A stretch of 64,000 nucleotides of DNA from Bradyrhizobium forestalis (GCF_002795245.1 NZ_PGVG01000009.1:1-64000); one strand, 5' to 3'. Shown: positions 54,683-63,363, counted from the first letter of the stretch. Program-made: numbers and translations. Notes: generated by a model not told the origin, from the sequence alone.

Positions 54683-54712
54683 CCAAGACGGCCGTTTCCA
54701 CGGCCGTCTTGG
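54683..54712 (+). terminator. Strong hairpin after ecfG
   Basis: A perfect 13-bp stem CCAAGACGGCCGT/ACGGCCGTCTTGG with loop TTCC lies 29 bases after the stop codon. No T run follows, so it may act as an RNA 3' end or also serve the converging nitroreductase gene. Confidence 0.6.
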
Positions 54713-54744
54713 CGCGCGTCTGACGCCGAGCTCACAACACTCGA

Positions 54745-55458
54745 TCAGACGTCCACGAAGGTTACGGTCTCGGCCACGCTCGCACGCGAGGTGCGGTAGC
54801 TGTTGACCTTGTGCGCATTGTCCGCATAGCCGAACGAAATGCCGCAGATGACGCGGCGGTCGTCGGGCAGATTGAAGTGGCGACGGATCAGGCCGGAATG
54901 CCGCGCCAGCGCTGCCTGCGGAATCGTCCCTAGCCCGAGCGCCTGCGCCGCCAGCATGAAGTTGGAGACATAGGCGCCGCAATCGATCGCACCGTAGATG
55001 CCGAGCGGCTCGTTGGTGTGGATGATGGCGACATGCGGCGCGCCGAAGAAATTGTAGTTCTCCAGCGCCTGCTTGGCGTAGGCGGCCTTGTCGCCGCGGG
55101 CGATGCCAAGCGTATTGTAGAGCTGGAAGCCGCTCTCGCGGCGGCGCTCGAGGTAGATCCCGACATATTCACGCGGCGGGGTGAAATCGTAGTCGTCGCC
55201 AAGGCCTTTTGAGGCCTCGGCGTAGATCGCCTTGCGAAAACGATCCTTGGCCTCGCCGCTGGCGATGATGACCTGCCAGGGCTGGCTGTTGCACCAGGAC
55301 GCGGTGCGCTGCGCGGTGGTCAGCACGTGCTCGATGGTGGCGCGATCGACTTCCTTTGGGAGGAAGGCACGAGCCGAGTAGCGCTCGTTGAGCAGCTCTT
55401 CGAGCACGCCGATGCGATCTTCGGTGGAATGGCGTGAGTTGGATGTTTTGGCGTCCAT
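54745..55458 (-). CDS. Nitroreductase family protein
   Basis: The 237-residue FMN-dependent oxidoreductase of the nitroreductase fold reduces nitroaromatics, quinones or related compounds with NAD(P)H. Visible family parts are the N-terminal RYSARAF (FMN phosphate), SWCNSQPWQVIIASG, the GAIDCGAYVSNFMLAAQALGLGT helix and the CGISFGYAD end. The GxG/ARHSGLIRRHFNLP part binds the flavin. It is last in a minus-strand row after three acyl-CoA dehydrogenases, separated from them by a repeat. It is not BluB. Confidence 0.88.
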   Translation of the reverse strand: MDAKTSNSRHSTEDRIGVLEELLNERYSARAFLPKEVDRATIEHVLTTAQRTASWCNSQPWQVIIASGEAKDRFRKAIYAEASKGLGDDYDFTPPREYVGIYLERRRESGFQLYNTLGIARGDKAAYAKQALENYNFFGAPHVAIIHTNEPLGIYGAIDCGAYVSNFMLAAQALGLGTIPQAALARHSGLIRRHFNLPDDRRVICGISFGYADNAHKVNSYRTSRASVAETVTFVDV

Positions 55459-55473
55459 CGCTTGTCTCGCTTT

Positions 55474-55582
55474 CGTGCCCCGGACGCAGCGCAGCGCTTC
55501 TTCAGCGATGCGCTGCTGAGCCGGGGCCCATTGGGGCCCTGGGTCCCGGCTCTGCGGCGCGTTGCGCCGCGTCCGGGACACG
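55474..55582. repeat. Palindromic repeat, family D, copy 2
   Basis: CGTGCCCCGGACGCAGCGCA and TGCGCCGCGTCCGGGACACG are mirrored ends; GAGCCGGGGCCC and GGGTCCCGGCTCTGC form the inner arms. It fills the gap between the acyl-CoA dehydrogenase and nitroreductase genes. Confidence 0.78.
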
Positions 55583-55589
55583 AGAGAGA

Positions 55590-56834
55590 TTATCGTCCCT
55601 TGGTCGGGATCTTGTTGTACGGCACGTCCTTGTCAACGCGAATGTCGCCCGGCAAGCCCAGCACGCGCTCGGCGATGATGTTGCGCAGGATCTCGTCGGT
55701 GCCGCCGGCGATGCGCATCGAGGGCGAGGACAGCAGCATCTGTTGGAACTGGCCCTGCACCGTCTCCTCGTCATTGCCCGTGAGAACGCCGGCCGCGCCC
55801 TGGAGGTCCATGGCGTAGGTCGCGATATCCTGGAGCATCATGCCCGACACCAGCTTGCCGATCGAGTTCTCCGGGCCCGGCCGCTCGCCCTTCGACAGCG
55901 CCGAGATCGTGCGGTAGCTGGTGTATTTCAGCCCGCTCGACTTCGCCGCCCAGCTCGCAAGCTTCGAGCGAACGGCGGGATCGTCGATGGCGAGCCCGTC
56001 CTCCAGCATCAGATTGGAGCAGAACTCGAACATCTCAGGCACGCCGGTCGCAAGCCGCGCGCCGATCGACATGCGCTCGTTCATCAACGTGGTCAGCGAC
56101 ACGCTCCAGCCGTCGCCGACGGCCCCTAACCGCTGGCTGTCGGGGATCACGACGTCGGTGAAATAGACCTCGTTGAACTCCTGCATGCCGTTGGCCTGCT
56201 TGATCGGCCGCACCTCGACGCCGGGGCTCTTCATGTCCAGGAAGAACATGGTGAGGCCCTTGTGCTTGGGCACGTTGGGATCGGTGCGCGCGATCAGGAG
56301 ACCGTAGTCGGAATAATGCGCGCCCGAGGTCCAGATCTTCTGGCCGTTGACGACCCAATTGTCGCCCTTCTTCTCCGCGCGCGTGCGCAGGCCGGCGACG
56401 TCGGAGCCGGCGGACGGCTCGGAGAACAGCTGGCACCAGATCTCCTCGCCCGAGGCGAGCTTCGGCAAGTAACGGCGCTTGGCGTCCTCGCTGCCGAACG
56501 CCATCACGGTCGGCCCGCACATGCCCTCGCCGATCTGGAACGGCTGCGTCAGCTTGCCGTAGACACCCTCCTCCTGCTGCCAGATCACACGCTCGATCGG
56601 CGTGGCGCCGCGGCCGCCATATTCCCTAGGCCAGTGTAGGCAGGCCCAGTTGCCTTCGAACTTCTTCTTCTGCCAGGCCTTGCCGACATCGACGATGTCA
56701 TGGTTGGCAAGGCGAATGCGGCCGAGCGAGGATTTCGACAGCTCGGCATGCAGCTCCTTCGGCGCATTGGCCTCGATCCATTTGCGCGCGGTCTCGCGGA
56801 ATGCGGCTTCCTGCGGGGTGTCGTCGAAATTCAT
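55590..56834 (-). CDS. Acyl-CoA dehydrogenase, 414-residue type, copy 1
   Basis: The 414-residue flavoenzyme oxidises an acyl-CoA to the 2-enoyl-CoA. It has the three-domain layout: N-terminal helices (from NFDDTPQEAAFRETARKW), the FAD strand domain (CQLFSEPSAGSDVAGL, IWTSGAHYSDY) and a C-terminal helical domain with GGTDEILRNIIAERVLGLP. It is nearly identical in arrangement to the next gene upstream (414 residues), so the two arose by duplication. A 375-residue partner-like enzyme precedes both, suggesting hetero-oligomers. Confidence 0.93.
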   Translation of the reverse strand: MNFDDTPQEAAFRETARKWIEANAPKELHAELSKSSLGRIRLANHDIVDVGKAWQKKKFEGNWACLHWPREYGGRGATPIERVIWQQEEGVYGKLTQPFQIGEGMCGPTVMAFGSEDAKRRYLPKLASGEEIWCQLFSEPSAGSDVAGLRTRAEKKGDNWVVNGQKIWTSGAHYSDYGLLIARTDPNVPKHKGLTMFFLDMKSPGVEVRPIKQANGMQEFNEVYFTDVVIPDSQRLGAVGDGWSVSLTTLMNERMSIGARLATGVPEMFEFCSNLMLEDGLAIDDPAVRSKLASWAAKSSGLKYTSYRTISALSKGERPGPENSIGKLVSGMMLQDIATYAMDLQGAAGVLTGNDEETVQGQFQQMLLSSPSMRIAGGTDEILRNIIAERVLGLPGDIRVDKDVPYNKIPTKGR

Positions 56835-56852
56835 CTTCGAACTCTCCTCTCT

Positions 56853-57003
56853 CGTGCCCCGGACGCTGCGCAGCGCCATTAGCGCGTTTACGCGCGTCTT
56901 AGACGCGCTATGGCGGTGCGCTGCAGAGCCGGGGCCCATCTGCGGCTTTCTAGGTCCCGGCTCTGCGAAGCAGCACTGCGTGCTGCATCGCGTCCGGGAC
57001 GCG
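56853..57003. repeat. Palindromic repeat, family D, copy 3
   Basis: CGTGCCCCGGACGCTGCGCA and CATCGCGTCCGGGACGCGAA form the ends; GAGCCGGGGCCC and GGTCCCGGCTCTGC the inner helix. The extra tract CGCGTTTACGCGCGTCTTAG makes this copy longer. It fills the gap between the two paralogous dehydrogenase genes. Confidence 0.78.
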
Positions 57004-57006
57004 AAC

Positions 57007-58251
57007 TCATCTTCCCTTGGTCGGGATCTTGTTGAACGGCACGTCCTTGTCGACACGGATGTCGCCGGGCAGGCCCAGCACCCGCTCGGCGATGATGTTC
57101 CGCATGATCTCGTCGGTGCCGCCTTCGACGCGGGTGCCCGGCGCGCGCAGCAGCATGGCCTGGAAGCGGCCCGCGACTTCGGCGTCTTCGGGGCCGCTGA
57201 CGACGCCGGCCGCACCTTGCAGATCCAGCGCGTAGGTCGCGACATCCTGGATCATCGAGCCCGCCACCAGCTTGCCGATGGAGTTCTCCGGCCCCGGCCG
57301 CTCGCCCTTCGACAGCGCCGAGATCGCGCGCATGCTGGTGTAGCGCAGGCCACTCGCCTTCACTGCCCAATTGGCAAGTTTCGAGCGCACCGCGCGATCC
57401 TCGATCGCAGGCCCATCGTCGAGCATCAGGCTCGAGCAGTACTCGAACAGCTCCGGGAAACCGGTCGAGACGCCTGCGCCGATCGACATGCGCTCGTTCA
57501 TCAGCGTGGTCAGCGACACGTTCCAGCCGTCGCCGACCTCGCCGAGGCGCTGATGGTCGGGAATCCGAACGTTGGTGAAATAGACTTCATTGAAGTCGGA
57601 AGCGCCGCTCGCCTGCTTGATCGGCCTGACCTCGACGCCCGGGCTCTTCATGTCCAGGAAGAACATGGTGAGGCCCTTGTGCTTGGGCACGGTGGGATCG
57701 GTGCGGGTCAGCAGGATGCCGTAGTCGGAATAATGCGCGCCCGACGTCCAGATCTTCTGGCCATTGATGACCCACTCATCACCGTCCTTCTCGGCGCGCG
57801 TGCGTAGACCCGCGACGTCGGAGCCGCCGGCCGGCTCGGAGAACAGCTGACACCACACCTTCTCGCCGGAGGCGAGCGGCGGCAGATATTTGCGCTTATG
57901 CTCCTCGCGCGCGAACGCCATCATGGTCGGCCCGCACATGCCATGGCCGATGATGAACATGTGCGAGAGCTTGCCGAACGGCCCCTCTTCCTGCTGCCAG
58001 ATCACGCGCTCGATCGGCGAGGCGCCGCGGCCGCCATACTCTTTCGGCCAGTGCAGACAGGCCCAGCCGGCGTCCGCCTTCTTCTTCTGCCAAGCCTTTG
58101 CGACTTCGAGGATATTGGCGTTCTTGAGCTGCGTGCGGCCGAGCGAGGATTTGCGCAGCTCCTCCTCGTACTGCTTCGGTGCGTTGGCGCTGATCCAGGC
58201 GCGCGCTGTGGCGCGGAATTCGGCTTCCTGCGGGGTGTCGTCGAAGTTCAT
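57007..58251 (-). CDS. Acyl-CoA dehydrogenase, 414-residue type, copy 2
   Basis: This 414-residue protein has the same length and motifs as the gene at 55590-56834 (NFDDTPQEAEFRATARAW, CQLFSEPAGGSDVAGL, GGTDEIMRNIIAERVLGLP). Differences are concentrated in the helical parts, so the two may have different acyl-chain preference. It lies 141 bases after the 375-residue dehydrogenase gene and 171 bases before its paralogue, with repeats in both gaps. Confidence 0.93.
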   Translation of the reverse strand: MNFDDTPQEAEFRATARAWISANAPKQYEEELRKSSLGRTQLKNANILEVAKAWQKKKADAGWACLHWPKEYGGRGASPIERVIWQQEEGPFGKLSHMFIIGHGMCGPTMMAFAREEHKRKYLPPLASGEKVWCQLFSEPAGGSDVAGLRTRAEKDGDEWVINGQKIWTSGAHYSDYGILLTRTDPTVPKHKGLTMFFLDMKSPGVEVRPIKQASGASDFNEVYFTNVRIPDHQRLGEVGDGWNVSLTTLMNERMSIGAGVSTGFPELFEYCSSLMLDDGPAIEDRAVRSKLANWAVKASGLRYTSMRAISALSKGERPGPENSIGKLVAGSMIQDVATYALDLQGAAGVVSGPEDAEVAGRFQAMLLRAPGTRVEGGTDEIMRNIIAERVLGLPGDIRVDKDVPFNKIPTKGR

Positions 58252-58267
58252 GGCGCTTCTCTGTCTT

Positions 58268-58384
58268 CGTAGGGTGGGTTAGCCGAAGGCGTAACCCACC
58301 AATTTCGTCCAACTTGCCAACCGATGGTGGGTTACGCCCCGCGGATCGCGCTTCGCGCATCCGCAGGGGCTAGCCCACCCTACG
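58268..58384. repeat. Palindromic repeat, family F
   Basis: GTAGGGTGGGTTAGCC and GGGCTAGCCCACCCTACG form the outer arms, GGCGTAACCCACC and GGTGGGTTACGCC the inner ones. One copy is in this window, between two acyl-CoA dehydrogenase genes. Confidence 0.75.
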
Positions 58385-58393
58385 CAGCTGGCA

Positions 58394-59521
58394 TCACGCC
58401 GCGTTCTTCTTCCGCATGCGGTCGATCAGCTGGTCCTCCCAATAGGACAGGCTGCCGAGCCCGAGTGCCATCGTATTGGCGCGGCGATAGTACATGTGGC
58501 AGTCGAACTCCCAGGTAAACCCCATACCGCCGTGAACCTGGATGTTGTTCTTGGCGCAGTGCTGGAACGCCTGTGTCGCGCTGATGCGCGCGGCGGCGGC
58601 CGCTTCCGGCAGCTCGGCCGCATTGGTGGAGAGCGCCCAGGCACCGTAATAGCTGTTGGAGCGCGCCAGCGTCGCCGAGACGTACATGTCGGCGAGCATG
58701 TGCTTGACCGCCTGGAACGAGCCGATCTGACGGCCGAAGGCGATGCGGTCGAGCGCGTAGTCACGGCCCATCTCCAGCGCGCGGTCGGCGCCGCCGACCT
58801 GCTCGAAGGCGCACAGCACCGCAGCGCGGTCGAGCACCTGGGTGAGGATGCTCCAGCCTTCGCCCGCGGCGCCAAGCGGCTCCGCTTTACAGTCTTTGAA
58901 GGTGATCTCGGCCTGCCCGCGGGTCGGATCGAGATTGGTGAGGTTCTTGACCTCGACGCCGCCGGCCTTGAGATCAACCAGGAACAACGAGATATCGCCG
59001 TCGCGCCCGTTCGATCCCGTGCGCGCGGCGACCACCGCGAAATCGGCAATGGCGCCATCGGCGACCGGCTTCTTGACGCCGTTGAGCACGCCGTTCGCTG
59101 CGGTGAGCTTGACGTTCTTCGGCGACGGATTGCCCTTGCCCTCGAACAGCGCCAGCGTGCCGATCGCCTCGCCCGAGGCGATCGCCGGCAGCCATTTCTT
59201 CTTCTGCGCGTCGCTGCCCGCGATCAGCAGTGCTTCGGCGGCGAGATACACGGTCGAGGAGAACGGCACCGGCGCGTTGGCCCGGCCCATTTCCTCCGCG
59301 ATCACGCAGAGCTCGAGGTGGCCAGCGCCGGCACCGCCGAACTCCTCAGGGATCGCGACGCCGAGAAAACCCATCTCGGCGAGGCCCTTCCACAGCTCCT
59401 TGTCGTAAGGCGCCTTGCCGTCGAGCACGACCCGCACCGCCTTGGGCGAGCATTTTTCGGCGAGGAACTTGCGCGCCTGGTCGCGGAGCTGCTTTTGATC
59501 GTCGGAGAAATCGAAGTTCAT
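58394..59521 (-). CDS. Acyl-CoA dehydrogenase, 375-residue partner type
   Basis: The 375-residue protein has the acyl-CoA dehydrogenase fold (FSDDQKQLRDQARKFLAEKC, LGVAIPEEFGGAGAGHLELC, NIQVHGGMGFTWEFDCH). It lacks the GGTxE segment of its neighbours, where many family members carry the catalytic glutamate, and ends like the small subunits of heterotetrameric dehydrogenases of steroid, pimelate and similar pathways. It may pair with the 414-residue proteins. Its start is ATG 59521. Confidence 0.9.
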   Translation of the reverse strand: MNFDFSDDQKQLRDQARKFLAEKCSPKAVRVVLDGKAPYDKELWKGLAEMGFLGVAIPEEFGGAGAGHLELCVIAEEMGRANAPVPFSSTVYLAAEALLIAGSDAQKKKWLPAIASGEAIGTLALFEGKGNPSPKNVKLTAANGVLNGVKKPVADGAIADFAVVAARTGSNGRDGDISLFLVDLKAGGVEVKNLTNLDPTRGQAEITFKDCKAEPLGAAGEGWSILTQVLDRAAVLCAFEQVGGADRALEMGRDYALDRIAFGRQIGSFQAVKHMLADMYVSATLARSNSYYGAWALSTNAAELPEAAAAARISATQAFQHCAKNNIQVHGGMGFTWEFDCHMYYRRANTMALGLGSLSYWEDQLIDRMRKKNAA

Positions 59522-59555
59522 GGCGGGCTACCTCTTATTCAGTGTCATTGAGACC

Positions 59556-59679
59556 GTCATTCCGGGGCGCGACGAAGTCGCGAGCCCGGAATCCATTCCA
59601 CCGCGTTAATGCGGCCCGATGGATTCTCTGGTGCGCAATTGCGCACCAAGGTTCGCGCTGCGCGCGCCCCGGAATGACG
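59556..59679. repeat. Palindromic repeat, family C, copy 4
   Basis: GTCATTCCGGGGCGCGACG and CGCGCGCCCCGGAATGACG form the outer arms. The TGGTGCGCAATTGCGCACCA palindrome (59629-59648) sits near the centre and is shared with copy 2. It lies between the ligase and dehydrogenase genes. Confidence 0.8.
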
Positions 59680-59698
59680 AGGTGAGAGAGTTGCGCAC

Positions 59699-61570
59699 TC
59701 ATCGCAGTACGATCACGTCTTCATCCGGCCTCTCGGCATAAAGCCGCTCCACCAGCGCGGCGCGGCGTTCCAGGCCGGCGCGCTGGTTGATGTAGCCCTT
59801 GTCGGTGAGCTCGTTGCCGTCGATCGAGGGCGGCTCGACCATCAGCATGGCGCGCGCGATGATGCGGCTGCTGGCACCTTCGCACTCCCGGTTGTGAGCT
59901 TCCAGGCCGCGCCTGAGGCAGGCGAGCACGTCAGGGTGCTTCACCGCATCCGCGAAACTCAGATCGGGATTGCCGACGAGTTGCCGGCAGGCGTGCAAAT
60001 TGGGCCACGCGAGCAGGCCGATGAAACCGCGGTCCTGTCCCGCGACCAGCGCGTCATGCACGACCGGCGTCGCCGCCGCAATCGTGTCGGTGCGGAGCGA
60101 GCCGACATGTACGAAAGTGCCGGTGGTGAGCTTGAAGTCCTCGACCACACGCCCCGCGAAGATGATGCCCTTCACCGGATCGGCATCGTCGACGAAGATG
60201 CCGGCGTCGCCGATGCAATAAAAACCTTCCTCGTCGAACATCTTCTTCGTCAGCTCTGGCTGGCCGAAATAACCGGGCGTGACGTTGACGCCGCGCAGGC
60301 GCAATTCGTACTTCGAGCCGCACGGCACCATCTTCAACTCGACGCCGGGGAACGGCAGCCCGATCAGGCCGACACGCTCGGTGTCCCAATAGGTGCCGGT
60401 CGAGGTCGGCGCGGTCTCGGTGGAGCCCCAGCCGGTGTAGAACACGATGCGCTCGCCGGTGGTCTTCACGGCGAGGGCCTGCATGCGCTCATAGAGATCG
60501 TCCGGCAGACGCGCGCCGCCATAGGCCATGATCGACAGATTCTTGAAGAAGGAGCGGCAGAGCGCATCGTCCTTCTCCATCGCAGCCGCCAGCGCGGCAT
60601 AGCCGGCGGGAACGTTGGCATAATAGGTCGGCGAGATCTCGTGCAGATTTCGCAGCGTCTCCTCGAACTGGCCCGGCATCGGCCGGCCGTCATCGATATA
60701 GAGCGTGCCGCCATCGACCAGGATCGGATGGAACGCGGCGTTGCCGCCCATGGTGTGGTTCCAGGGCATCCAGTCCAGCATCGTCGCAACCGGACCACTG
60801 GGATCGCGCGGCCGGACCTGCATCATCATCGCGGCATTGGCGCACATCATCGCTTGCGTGTTGATGACGGCCTTGGGCATGCCGGTCGAGCCGGACGTGA
60901 ACAGCAGCTTGCCGACGGTCTGCGGCGTGATCCTTGCAATCGACGCGTCGACGTCAGGCGTCACAGGTGTTGCCGCGAATTCGGCAAAGCTGACGCTCTT
61001 GATACCGTCGCAGGGCCACGCGACGTGAACCACGGTGACATCGCTGAGGTCGAGCGCCTTGAGCGCCTTTTCGAAGGTCGGACCGTCCTGCACCATCACC
61101 ACGGCCGGCTTGATCAGATCGAACAGGTACTTCAGCTTGACGTGATCGTGGCTCATCAGCGAGTAGGCCGGCGACACGGGAGCTGCCGGGACGCGCGCCT
61201 GCATCGCGGCCTGCGTCATCAGTGCGTGCTCGATCGAGTTGCCGGAGAGGATCGTAACGGGCCGTCCATCGAGCTTGAGGTTCAGCAGGCCTTGCGTCAG
61301 CGCATCCACGGTGCGCTTGGCTTCGCCATAAGAGACCTTGCGCCATTCGCGGTTCGGACCGCCGCGCTGCGCCAGCCAGGTGCGCTCGGGTGCTTCCTTC
61401 GCCCATTTCGCCAGCGAGGCCGGGATGTGCTGCTCGTAGGGCTGCAGCGGAATGCGCGACTTCAGCACCACCGTTCCATCGCCGCGGCGCTCGACGTCGA
61501 TGTCGCGCTTGAGCCACTGGACCTTGCGAAAGGCGGGCTTCGTCATGACCGCCGCCGCGCTTCCACTCAT
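59699..61570 (-). CDS. Feruloyl-CoA synthetase-like acyl-CoA ligase
   Basis: The 623-residue ANL enzyme forms an acyl-CoA from a carboxylic acid, ATP and CoA. It shows LLFTSGSTGMPKAVINTQ, GWGSTETAPTSTG and VEDFKLTTGTFVHVGSLR, the last being a hallmark of the feruloyl-CoA synthetase group. The natural acid cannot be fixed from sequence; with acyl-CoA dehydrogenases and an enoyl hydratase nearby it may be an aryl- or alkyl-carboxylate. ATG 61570 is used because the longer frame upstream has no family resemblance. Confidence 0.9.
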   Translation of the reverse strand: MSGSAAAVMTKPAFRKVQWLKRDIDVERRGDGTVVLKSRIPLQPYEQHIPASLAKWAKEAPERTWLAQRGGPNREWRKVSYGEAKRTVDALTQGLLNLKLDGRPVTILSGNSIEHALMTQAAMQARVPAAPVSPAYSLMSHDHVKLKYLFDLIKPAVVMVQDGPTFEKALKALDLSDVTVVHVAWPCDGIKSVSFAEFAATPVTPDVDASIARITPQTVGKLLFTSGSTGMPKAVINTQAMMCANAAMMMQVRPRDPSGPVATMLDWMPWNHTMGGNAAFHPILVDGGTLYIDDGRPMPGQFEETLRNLHEISPTYYANVPAGYAALAAAMEKDDALCRSFFKNLSIMAYGGARLPDDLYERMQALAVKTTGERIVFYTGWGSTETAPTSTGTYWDTERVGLIGLPFPGVELKMVPCGSKYELRLRGVNVTPGYFGQPELTKKMFDEEGFYCIGDAGIFVDDADPVKGIIFAGRVVEDFKLTTGTFVHVGSLRTDTIAAATPVVHDALVAGQDRGFIGLLAWPNLHACRQLVGNPDLSFADAVKHPDVLACLRRGLEAHNRECEGASSRIIARAMLMVEPPSIDGNELTDKGYINQRAGLERRAALVERLYAERPDEDVIVLR

Positions 61571-61613
61571 TTTGCGTCTCCCGGAATTACTGTCCTTTGC
61601 GGATCTTCGTCGT

Positions 61614-62420
61614 TCAGCGCTTGATATAGACAGGCTTTCGCTTCTCAAGGAAGGCCCTGATGCCTTCGGAAAACTCTTCCGAGCGGCTGCACAGGACCTG
61701 GTTGCGATCCTCCATCGCGATCGCAGCTTCCAGCGAGCCGGCATCGACGCTCATGTTGAGACATTCCTTGGACAGCCGCAGCCCCACGGGCGAGGCCGTC
61801 TTCATCGCCTCGACATAGGGCTCGGCCGCTTCGTCGAGCTTGTCCTCGTCGACGATCTCCGAGACGAGGCCGACCGCCAGCGCGCGCTCGGCGCCGATGA
61901 AGCGTCCGGTGAGGATCAGCTCGGATGCGACGGAGACGCCGACGAGGCGCGGCAGGAAGTAGCTGGTGCCGATGTCGCAGCCGCCGAGGCCGAGCTTGAT
62001 GAAGGCGCAGTTCATCCGCGCCGACTTGGCGGCGATGCGGATGTCGGACGCCAGCGCCAGCGCAAAGCCGCCGCCGGCCGCCGCGCCCTGCACCAGCGCC
62101 AGGATCGGCTGCGGGCAGCGCCGCATCAGCATCACGATGTCGGCAATGCGGCGTTGCGAGTCCAGCGACTCCGTGACGCCGGGCGGCTCCTGCTGCCCGG
62201 CCCGGCGCGCCATCGCAGCCTTGAGGTCGAGGCCCGCGCAGAAATTCTTGCCGGCGCCCCTGAGCACGACCACGCGCGTGTCGCGGTTGCGCTGCAGGCC
62301 CTGGAAGTAAACATTGAGCGCATCGATCAGCGCAGGATCGAGTGCGTTGAGGTGTTCGGGGCGGTTGAGCGTCACCCGGTCGACGCCGTCGTCGTGCTCG
62401 ATCAGCAGCGGTTGGGACAT
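61614..62420 (-). CDS. Enoyl-CoA hydratase/isomerase
   Basis: The 268-residue crotonase-fold protein hydrates 2-enoyl-CoA. The oxyanion hole is formed by CAGLDLKA (about 62-69) and GAAAGGGFALAL (about 108-119), and the C-terminal trimer helices follow. One of the catalytic glutamates of classic hydratases (near residue 140) is replaced: the sequence reads IKLGLGGCDIGTSYFL, with Asp and Gly instead of Glu/Pro-Glu, so isomerase or other activity is possible. It lies 43 bases before the ligase gene. Confidence 0.9.
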   Translation of the reverse strand: MSQPLLIEHDDGVDRVTLNRPEHLNALDPALIDALNVYFQGLQRNRDTRVVVLRGAGKNFCAGLDLKAAMARRAGQQEPPGVTESLDSQRRIADIVMLMRRCPQPILALVQGAAAGGGFALALASDIRIAAKSARMNCAFIKLGLGGCDIGTSYFLPRLVGVSVASELILTGRFIGAERALAVGLVSEIVDEDKLDEAAEPYVEAMKTASPVGLRLSKECLNMSVDAGSLEAAIAMEDRNQVLCSRSEEFSEGIRAFLEKRKPVYIKR

Positions 62421-62454
62421 GGGGCCTCGCACATCAGTCGTGAGCCGGACTGCC

Positions 62455-62590
62455 ACCCTCCCCTGGAGGGGGAGGGTCGATCGCGCGTAGCGCGAGCGGG
62501 TGACGGTCTCTCCCCACCGACAGTGCCCGAGCGGAGAGATCACCCCACCCCGGCGCTTCGCGCCGACCCTCCCCCTCCAGGGGAGGGTAA
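62455..62590. repeat. Palindromic repeat, family E, copy 2
   Basis: ACCCTCCCCTGGAGGGGGAG and CCCCCTCCAGGGGAGGGTAA form the outer arms, with GTGACGGTCTCTCC...CAGTGCCCGAGCGGAGAGAT in the core, matching the copy at 13818-13990. It lies between the hydratase and short-chain dehydrogenase genes. Confidence 0.8.
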
Positions 62591-62604
62591 AAAGAGCGTC
62601 TCTA

Positions 62605-63363
62605 CTACCTTGGCGCCATACGGATGGCGCCGTCGAGACGGATGGTCTCGCCGTTCAGCATCGGGTTCTCGACGATGTGCACCGCGAGCATGCCGTACTC
62701 GGCGGCGTCGCCGAGGCGCGAGGGATGCGGCACCTGGGCCCCCAGGCTCTTGCGGGCCTCTTCGTTCAAGCCCATCAGCAGCGGCGTGAAGAACAGGCCG
62801 GGCGCGATGGTGTTGACGCGGATCTTCTGGCTGGCGAGGTCGCGCGCGGCCGGCAGTGTCAGGCCGACGACGCCACCCTTCGAGGCCGAATAGGCGATCT
62901 GGCCGATCTGGCCTTCGTAGGCCGCGACCGACGCCGTGTTGATGATGACGCCGCGCTCTTCGCCGACGGGCTCGATCGTGACGAGGCGCTCGGCGAACAA
63001 GCGCAGGCAGTTGAAGGTGCCGATCAGATTGACGTTGATGATGCGCGCGAACTTTTCGAGCGGGTAGACGCCGTCGCGGCCGACGATGCGCTGCGAGCCG
63101 CCGATGCCGGCGCAGTTCATCAGCACGCGCGCAACGCCGTGCGCGGCTTCCGCCTTGGCGATCGCCGCCTTGATCTGCTCCTCGCTGGTGACGTCGGCGT
63201 GAAGCGCGATGCCCTTCACTTCAGCGGCGACCTTCTCGGCATTTTCCTTGCTCTGGTCGATCACACCGATTTTGGCGCCCTTGGCCGCCATGGCCCGGGC
63301 GGTCGCGGCACCAAGACCCGAGCCACCGCCGGTGATGAGAACCGCTACGTCTTTCAACTGCAT
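62605..63363 (-). CDS. Short-chain dehydrogenase, 3-hydroxyacyl-CoA (HSD10-like)
   Basis: The 252-residue Rossmann enzyme has the NAD motif TGGGSGLGAAT (10-20), an acidic residue in VIDQS that favours NAD, NCAGI, NTASVAAYEGQIGQIAYSASKGG with the catalytic Ser/Tyr/Lys, and GLFFTPLLMGL. It resembles type II 3-hydroxyacyl-CoA dehydrogenases, the next step after the enoyl hydratase. It is 66 bases downstream of the TetR gene on the same strand. Confidence 0.92.
   Translation of the reverse strand: MQLKDVAVLITGGGSGLGAATARAMAAKGAKIGVIDQSKENAEKVAAEVKGIALHADVTSEEQIKAAIAKAEAAHGVARVLMNCAGIGGSQRIVGRDGVYPLEKFARIINVNLIGTFNCLRLFAERLVTIEPVGEERGVIINTASVAAYEGQIGQIAYSASKGGVVGLTLPAARDLASQKIRVNTIAPGLFFTPLLMGLNEEARKSLGAQVPHPSRLGDAAEYGMLAVHIVENPMLNGETIRLDGAIRMAPR

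Noticed and set aside
54745..55458. BluB (dimethylbenzimidazole synthase)
   Set aside because: The flavin fold is shared, but the sequence matches general nitroreductases and no cobalamin gene or riboswitch is near.
59894..61624. A 576-codon plus-strand frame over the ligase gene
   Set aside because: Antisense to the well-conserved feruloyl-CoA synthetase-like gene; no motifs.
12743..62590. Repeated elements considered as a CRISPR array or transposon ends
   Set aside because: Copies are far apart, have internal palindromes and no regular spacers, target-site duplications or transposase genes.
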